Assembly: GCA_029931535.1 (NCBI GenBank)
Contig: JAQPZY010001500.1
Location: forward strand, 124,001 to 188,000
Source of the DNA: Margaritifera margaritifera
Lineage: Eukaryota > Mollusca > Bivalvia > Unionida > Margaritiferidae
Reading direction: 5' to 3'
DNA length: 64,000 nt
The notes beneath the pieces are model-generated. The model did no database searches. It worked only from the letters and a program-made list of their open reading frames with translations, and was not told the origin of the DNA. Positions 57,131 to 64,000 of this stretch are shown piece after piece. Made by a program: the position numbers and the translations under genes. Each line of letters opens with the position of its first letter. The first letter of the stretch is position 1.

Positions 57131-58416
57131 TATTGTACCTTGCTGCACAAACTGATAAGAGATACTGGTCTGTAATTGCTGGCATTATACTATTTTTTAC
57201 AGGCTACATACTTGTAGCCTTGTCCTGCAAAGTTCAATGTGTCCATTTCGTAGCTTGGTGCTTGGATAATAGGCATTTAACAGGCAAATTAAACGAAGAA
57301 CATATAGTTTCTTGGTCACATTCGACCCCAATGACTGCTTTAAGTAGCTATTACGGACCTGGGTACAAAAGGTCGATCGTGTTACAGTAGACGTTTTGAC
57401 TGACCGTGTTTGCTTAACGATGTAAATACAAGCATTCAAAGTAAGCCAATCTCATGCGATTGGAATAAACCCATAGGAAAACAAAATCAACCGGAATGTT
57501 TACAATTTCATTAAATAAAGAAAGTTGCAGATGAGGAGACGAAAATATGCGAATAGGTCTAAGAGAAATAATTTGTACGCATGCAGATGTCGATCAGAAG
57601 TTTACACGAACTGAACGATACTGTTATCTTCAGAATAACTTGCCAAATATCATTGAAATGATAATCAGCAATTAGGATATGTGTAAAGTTGCAAGTTAAT
57701 CTGAAAGATTAATTGTTAGACAAAATTTATGGTTATGAAATACAGAATTAAAAAAATAATCTCGTTCCTTTTGATCCATAATAGCAGATTACTGGGTCCC
57801 CTTCTCCTACAAATTGCGAGCAAAATTAACATTTTCGGAAGATATAGTTCTTGCTGAATCATCAGTTAAAATGGTAAACTAAATATCTTACAATTAACTG
57901 TTCAATTCATAAACATCTTGCAAATAAAAACGGGAAGAGGTAACCATAATGTAGGTCAATGTTGTCTCATTCGATTTATAAGATAAAAATATGAATTACA
58001 GTACAACCTAATGAAAGGAATTTTTTTTTAGAAAGAAACTATAATGTAACAAATAATGCTGAATTTGAGAATGTTTTCCACCGGAAAAATAGGTGATTAC
58101 ATAGATTAGCAGTGTTGTTACTGTTGTGGTAGAATGACTTTTACCTCTGGGAGAGACCCGGATGGAAGTTATTGACGTCACGATATTTTGCAGATGATAT
58201 CAATGGACCACCCTTCAGGGCAACAATCTGCCACCTGCATAGATTTTCCTAATGCGACTATAGTCGGTGAAAACAATAGCTTAGTTACGCGTAAATTTTT
58301 GTAGTGATACTAAAGATACCGGGCGCAAGCTTGGTAATAACATTATTAAAAGCATGATCATTTATTTTTTTGAGGAAAATAGTCATTTTCTAGAGAGATT
58401 TTAGACCCTTTTGATA
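57131..58416. other. no gene seen
   Basis: AT-rich, no domain content. Confidence 0.4.
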
Positions 58417-58525
58417 TTTCGAACATTTATAAAGTATATATAATATATTATAGGAGACGATGTTCATAGCTTTTCGAACATTTATAAAGTATATATAATA
58501 TATTATAGGAGACGATGTTCATAGC
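58417..58525. repeat. 55-bp tandem duplication
   Basis: Two near-identical copies of TTTCGAACATTTATAAAGTA with ATATTATAGGAGACGATGTT. Confidence 0.97.
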
Positions 58526-59630
58526 TGCAGAAATTTCCATTGTGACATAGAATACCCATATGATAATGCTCTCCAACGATATATGCGCCAGCACCAAAAG
58601 CTTTAAAAGCATTTTCGTTTTTACTTAGTTTTTATTCCAAAGAGCTATTATTCAGTTACCTGATGTATATTTAAGATAATTGAAAGCTTAGAAAATGGAA
58701 AAATATATTGTTAAAAATTCGTGATTTTTCATCGAGTTCTAGGAGTCATCCTCCTCGCAGGCCACTGCTATTTCCAAATTGCAACACTGTCATGCCAAAA
58801 CGAAGGTATATAAGCAGATGCATGTATTTATAAGTATTGAATTACTTTTCTTACTAAGTATATCCACAGGTTAAATACCAAAAAAAAAGAATTTTAAATA
58901 TCTCTGAAAACAATCTGCCTTATATCAGCAAAATACAGCAGCATCTTCGATGTTTGGTGTAAACTTGAAGCATATCCGCTTCACATACATATAATAATGC
59001 AAGCCAATAATTGTATCTTTTAGAAAAAAACAGTATTTCCTTAGCACATGGATATCTTTAGTTAATTTATTCAAAGTTCATACAAATAAATTTTTTGTCA
59101 GGTATACTCATTTCTGGGATTCACAGATCAAGAACAAATAAAAAAGCAACGTTTATTTGACATGACTGGTAAGATGAAATTAAATATTCAAAAATATTTG
59201 TTTTGCTTATCAAAAAGGACTAAGATGGTATCTAACAACAAGAGAATAAAATCACATAGCTTATATGTTGAATAAGAAGATGCAATTGAATCGAAGTGTC
59301 TTTTGTAAAGTTAATATAGAAGACAAAGAAAATATCTTTAAAAAAAAAAAAAAAAAAAAACCAACAAAAAAACACGTTGATGCTAGAATAGATTTAAATA
59401 CTAATCTCGGTTTGTTTTAACTAATGGTGCAAAATGAGACTTTCAAATAAAACATGCTATATCACTGTTTTTACATCTAGGTTACTGTATTTCTTAGGCA
59501 TTTTGAAATAAATTCATCATCATTTAATTTAATTCGCTAGTGAAGTTCACGCCTAATTAATTTGTATTGAATTTTCTTTTTTCCACATTAACTAATTATT
59601 ATGTTTATTTTATTATTACAAGTTTTCACA
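58526..59630. other. no gene seen
   Basis: AT-rich with a poly(A) run at about 59338-59360. Confidence 0.4.
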
Positions 59631-59705
59631 GCTAAGAATAGCTAAGAATATTTCATGTACTTTATATATAGCTAAGAATATTTAATGTACTTTATATATA
59701 GCTAA
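59631..59705. repeat. about 35-bp tandem repeat
   Basis: AGCTAAGAATATTTCATGTA with CTTTATATAT, about 2.3 copies. Confidence 0.9.
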
Positions 59706-60059
59706 AACATTTTTGTGTACTTTAAGTAATGGTCATATTTAACAGTTGTTTATTTGTGTATTGTCTACTGTAAGTCTGTTCGAAATTGATTTGATTTCTT
59801 TCAAAAAGCGGATAGAAAAAATACTGTTTCTCACATCATGATTTTGTTTCGATAGGCAAGCACTTCTAGTAGCTTTTCTAGCAATCAAATATCTCAGTAT
59901 AAACTGTGGACCAAGCATCTGCGTCGACAATAATAATCACATGTTAAAGAAATCGCTGTCTATACAAATTTATTAGTTTCTGATCACTGCATATGACAAG
60001 AATAAAGTAACAACAACAAATATAAACTTTTGAACTAAACGATGCTCCGTTAATGTTTT

Positions 60060-60415
60060 CACTCAGTAAAATGGTGGATGGCAGGTTGCTAGGCGGAAAT
60101 GACGTAGCGCCGAATTAATGAACTTGGTGCTCATTGATCCCACGTGATCGGTTTGCTAAAATCACTCCCGGGCTTTAAACTTCATAATTTGACTACAGTA
60201 CCATATCATCAGAGTTGTAGAAACATCCCGAAGAAGTGTTTATCTATACTATCTCTTGTTCCTAATGCACATGTTTTCATCATTTTGACGATAGATACAA
60301 ATTTTCACTCTTTAAGAAGCGAATTGATCAGAGAACTGCAAGACAAATTGGGAGTCAATATGGCGGAACGTATCTAAGCATTTACGAAAATGCCGCGTTC
60401 TCATTGGTCGAAATT
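60060..60415. promoter_or_regulatory. GC-richer segment with promoter-like words
   Basis: GTTGCTAGGCGGAAAT (RFX-like half-site), TGACGTA (CRE-like), CCACGTGAT (E-box), ATATGGCGG (YY1-like) and CTCATTGGTC (CCAAT box) cluster here. No confirmed gene start follows on either strand. Confidence 0.25.
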
Positions 60416-62404
60416 GTAATGTGACTAATATGAACTATTAATTAGGCCGGTTCTGAGTCTTCTTAAGGTCAAATTGCAAGCATGAACTGAAAACAGTTCT
60501 AAGGCCAGCCTAGGGCAGACGCGGGCTGGCCTAAATAACTAGTGCACAAAAGGGTAAGATATACGACGTATATTCAGGTTTATATCTGGGTTTTAAAGAG
60601 CGGTCTGATCCAGTAGTGTGGAGTGAAGCCCAAGGAAAGAAGGGGCTACAGAATCAATGTTAGTCGGTGAGGGTGGATAGCGTCCCCCTCCCCCTCCGTA
60701 AATCCGCAGCTGATACAATCATCATCAAGCATTTCAAACAAACAAACAAACAAACAAACTACAGACTCCTAAGTAACGCAAAGTGAGACTTACTGAAAGC
60801 GTTAATAAGTAAAAATACATTATGGATTTTATAACCAGCCTTGCCCAGATAAAATGCCGTTTCTGTGATAAGCGTATTATGCATCAGTATCTGAGAGAAA
60901 AAGTAGTAGTAATCATTATCAGCATACATAGTCCCTGTTTTACAATGTGTAAACTATCAGTGGTTTTAATTTTTGGATATTAAAATAGACTAATGTCCTT
61001 ATGTTTGCATGTTGGAAAAGACATTTCACTAAGTTAAGTCGAAAACGGTATAATTTTTGTGCATTCCATTAAACTACTGATTGTTAGTGGTAAACAGTGA
61101 TTTATTCACTAACATGTGAGCTGGCCTACCAGTGGCATAATATTTAAACATTGTGCAATTTTGTCCGTCTGCCAAGTAATAAAAACACAGTAAATATTTG
61201 AACATTTTCTGTGTGCTAAAATTCAAAAACATCATACATATATTAAAAATATTGTTGATGAAATCACAAAGCAAATACAAATCAGCTGACACCATTCACA
61301 CATAGGTACGCATTATAATCCCTTTTTAAGAATGTTAACGCTAGAGAAACTTAGTGATGTATGTATCATTCTGGTATAAAAGCACAAATCTGAGGGATTC
61401 GGCCATATGTACTTTAAATTGCACTGCAAAATATTAAGCCTTCTCCCGGGTGTGGAGAACAGAAGGTTCCAAATTAGATGGTTCTCCACGCCGGGCCTGA
61501 CTGATGTTAAAATCAGACAGATTTTGCTAAAAATAATACTACTGAATATAAAGTTGTTTCTTAGCCCTGATAAGTAAGGCGTTAGAAAACCTAATGAGAT
61601 CTAAAGCATACAATCTACTGTGTGACTGAGCCCACATCCAGACTGAAGTCTTGTTTTACTTAACTGGGGTACCTGTTAGATCTTGTGTATTCATTCTCTA
61701 GTATGAAAGTTGATTGTGATGCCGGTCATGAGTCGAAATTGATTACATACACACAAGCAGTTACCCATGCACTTTATCCTCGAGGTCTGTGTGTGGGGGT
61801 GGGGGTGGGGTAACTGTTATTGCCTGGTTTGAATTACCTCTCTAGGAACTCCAATGGGGTTGAATTCAAAAACGTGACTGTAATCAATAAAAGCAACAAT
61901 CCGCTCAATTGACTGTAAGAAAACGGAATGAATTCTGTACCGGACAGTCTAAGTGCATTAACTAGAGGAGGACTGTCTTAGGGACTGACAGACAAGGGCT
62001 AGCAGATACCCTTTTGCAAATATCTCATGACCTAAAAACTCATCAAAACCATGCCTACATCTCTGTTGTGTTTGCTTACTTGTTTTATCGATAACCATGA
62101 AACTAAATTGTTTATTTGCGCATTGCATATACATATCTGAAAACAATCTTTTGTTAATATCACATGAGCCAATACATAATTGCATTTGATGAGTTAGATA
62201 ACGATGCCAATAAAATAATTGCATTTGATGATACTAAGACTGATAACAATACCAAAAATAAAATAAAATGATTTTTTTCACTATCGCAAAATAAAAACTG
62301 TAATTGTATGTATCTAACCCAATAATATTATGATGTGCCAAAATATATTCGACGAAATACAAAATGCTTTGTTTTATTTTTTTGGTTGGATAATGAGGAT
62401 ATCA
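60416..62404. other. no gene; small hairpins
   Basis: AGGCCAGCC with GGCTGGCCT near 60500-60535, and GTGGAGAAC with GTTCTCCAC near 61455-61490, are short hairpins. (CAAA)n lies near 60738-60758 and a G-rich GTGGGGGTGGGG tract near 61792-61810. Confidence 0.45.
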
Positions 62405-62655
62405 GCAAATAGCAGATGACCAATATTAAATGTAATAAATAGTATAGCTGGTTTAATATCACACCAATGACCTGACATTAAATGTATTAAATGGTATAGC
62501 TGGTTTAATATCAGACCAGTGACCTAATATTAAATGTAATAAATGGTATAGCTGGTTTAATATCAGACCAGTGACCTAATATTAAATGTAATAAATGATA
62601 TAGCTGGTTTAATATCAGACCAGTGACCTAATATTAAATGTAATAAATGGTAATA
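62405..62655. repeat. 52-bp minisatellite
   Basis: About 4.5 copies of ATAGCTGGTTTAATATCAGA, CCAGTGACCTAATATTAAAT, GTAATAAATGGT. Confidence 0.95.
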
Positions 62656-62874
62656 CGAATGTTATTGAATAATGGGTAATACAAAAGTTTCATTATCAAA
62701 TCAACAAAAAGAAATATTTAAAAAATGCGCGTTTTAAAAAATCATCCAATAACAATAATATTAAAAGCGAATGAAATAAGAAGTAGCTATAATTATTCAA
62801 ACCAAAACGCAATTATTAAAATGTATGATTGGAAACAAGAGATATTGTGATTTTAAATGTAAGGTGGCAAAAAT

Positions 62875-63108
62875 ATGTTAAAGCAAGGCGGTTCTATCTT
62901 TTCCGTTCTTAAACCTTTTGAAAAAAACGCTTTCTCAAAGATATTAGTAAAAACACTGCTAGCATTAGGTTTGGCAGCAGTATCAGGATCGATTCACGGT
63001 GCAGCATTAAAAAAAAAGAGAAAAAAAAGACGAAAAAAACCCAACAACAGTTCAAGGCTATGGTTTATCTACACGACTTCAGAAATAACGATTTTGATTA
63101 TAGCATAG
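62875..63108 (+). CDS. small unrecognised protein: hydrophobic segment plus basic tail
   Basis: A 77-codon frame: FSVLKPFEKNAFSKILVKTL, the hydrophobic small-residue stretch LLALGLAAVSGSIHGAAL, then KKKRKKRRKK and a mixed tail to a TAG stop. A membrane-interacting helix followed by a strongly basic tract is seen in small virion-type proteins of some large DNA transposons, but no neighbouring capsid, polymerase or integrase gene supports that. Degenerate coding-like pieces follow (63290-63500, e.g. ANEIVHEIEALKGYKW). Function unknown; may be chance. Confidence 0.25.
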   Translation: MLKQGGSIFSVLKPFEKNAFSKILVKTLLALGLAAVSGSIHGAALKKKRKKRRKKPNNSSRLWFIYTTSEITILIIA

Positions 63109-64000
63109 TAATATAAGATGCCATATATCAAATTTGGATTGAGTTTAAGAGAGCACAAGTAAATAAAAAAAATATAAAAAAATAAACAAGTAAATAAAGA
63201 ATATGCACAAAAACAGCCAATAGCTATAAGGCCTGATAAAAACCAATTAAATGACTCAGATAAATATTCAAAAGCAAAAGGCTAACGAAATTGTTCATGA
63301 AATAGAAGCTTTAAAAGGTTATAAATGGTTATAAAAAATTGATGGTATATTTTATGAGCATGAATTACAAACAAACAAAAACAAAACAAGAGATCTTTGG
63401 AATTAAACGTGATTACAAGAAGAAACAAGCTTTTGTTAAAGGGAAAGGTATGGACCACAATTAAATTCTTGGGTACCCTTGAAAGATATACAGAATTTAA
63501 CTACATGAAGAAAAGCTGGCCTTAAATTGTTTCATTATACAAACAGTTTGATCCATTTGTCGTAGTTTTGCTGCACACATCACATGTAAAGGTTTTTCAT
63601 TATACTTTTTGGGGTTTTGGGGGTTATCTTCTTGTCCATCTCCGTTTCTTCATCATTCATTTTTAAACCCTGATCTATTATAGTCTTTCCTATTATATTA
63701 TTCTGGTATTTCATTAATATATTTAAATGTTTAAGTTAAGTCTTCAATTTTTGATTTACCTGACTTACACCTATTTTTACCCTCACATCACATTTTTTCA
63801 ATCCCAACATTATTCCCAAGATTACACTGTCCTGAGTGTAATGAATGAAAATAATAAACTTTATTATTTTCAATACAAGTTGCTTTTACAAAATGTTTTT
63901 AGACCAATTGTCACCTACAAAAGAGTAATAAAAAAAAACTGTTGATTATTTTAAACGTTTCCTGCGCAATTATATGTTGTTCATTTTCCACTTTATTATT
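63109..64000. other. AT-rich end of window
   Basis: No complete gene. Lys/Asn-rich frame fragments broken by stops at 63190-63540. Confidence 0.4.

Overview
The window is nuclear DNA from an animal, most likely an AT-rich marine invertebrate. The evidence is one spliced gene with clean GT..AG introns, several LINE fragments, a DIRS-type tyrosine-recombinase retrotransposon, MULE and hAT-like DNA transposons, tRNA-derived SINEs and many micro- and minisatellites. A lophotrochozoan (mollusc or brachiopod type) would fit, but that is inference. There are no operons, no CRISPR array and no prokaryotic signals.

The only confidently recognised host gene is prostaglandin reductase 1 (PTGR1, MDR superfamily) on the + strand. 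Six coding exons lie at 30811-30916, 33209-33254, 36006-36056, 37142-37301, 48772-48889 and 51577-51729. Splice phases agree at every junction, except that exon 4 appears to lack 2 nt. The C-terminal exons were not found before position 64000. Exon 1 and its upstream region sit in the 1.08-kb loop of an inverted repeat with arms of about 0.95 and 0.93 kb (29145-30093 and 31176-32106). The left arm carries a candidate first exon of another gene, and the right arm carries a decayed copy of it.

Layout. 1-4.1 kb: AT-rich, little recognisable. 4.1-9.7 kb: near-complete but frameshifted DIRS1-like element on the - strand, with gag, RT, RNase H, tyrosine recombinase, inverted terminal repeats and an internal complementary region. 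10.0 kb: an isolated candidate exon. 11.4-13.3 kb: LINE remnant with RT, RNase H and a zinc knuckle. 13.65-20.56 kb: a satellite of about 143 bp per unit, split by a 3.9-kb LINE (10-bp target duplication) and by a 1.16-kb CAGGGT-ended DNA transposon that carries a nested MITE. 21 kb: candidate terminal exons of an unidentified gene. 23.5-28.6 kb: two MULE-like transposase remnants in opposite orientations, and a divergent promoter-like region beside an unrecognised reading frame. 29-52 kb: the PTGR1 locus, with intronic SINEs, LINE pieces, a second DIRS-like gag remnant, MITEs and tandem repeats. 54-57 kb: a LINE RT interrupted by a 1.8-kb TA-flanked element. 57-64 kb: mostly AT-rich, with one small unrecognised reading frame.

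Most reading frames longer than 60 codons here are chance frames or transposon debris. The parts do not form a common pathway: this is one metabolic gene inside a dense, nested transposon landscape. All identity, copy-number and boundary statements were made by eye.
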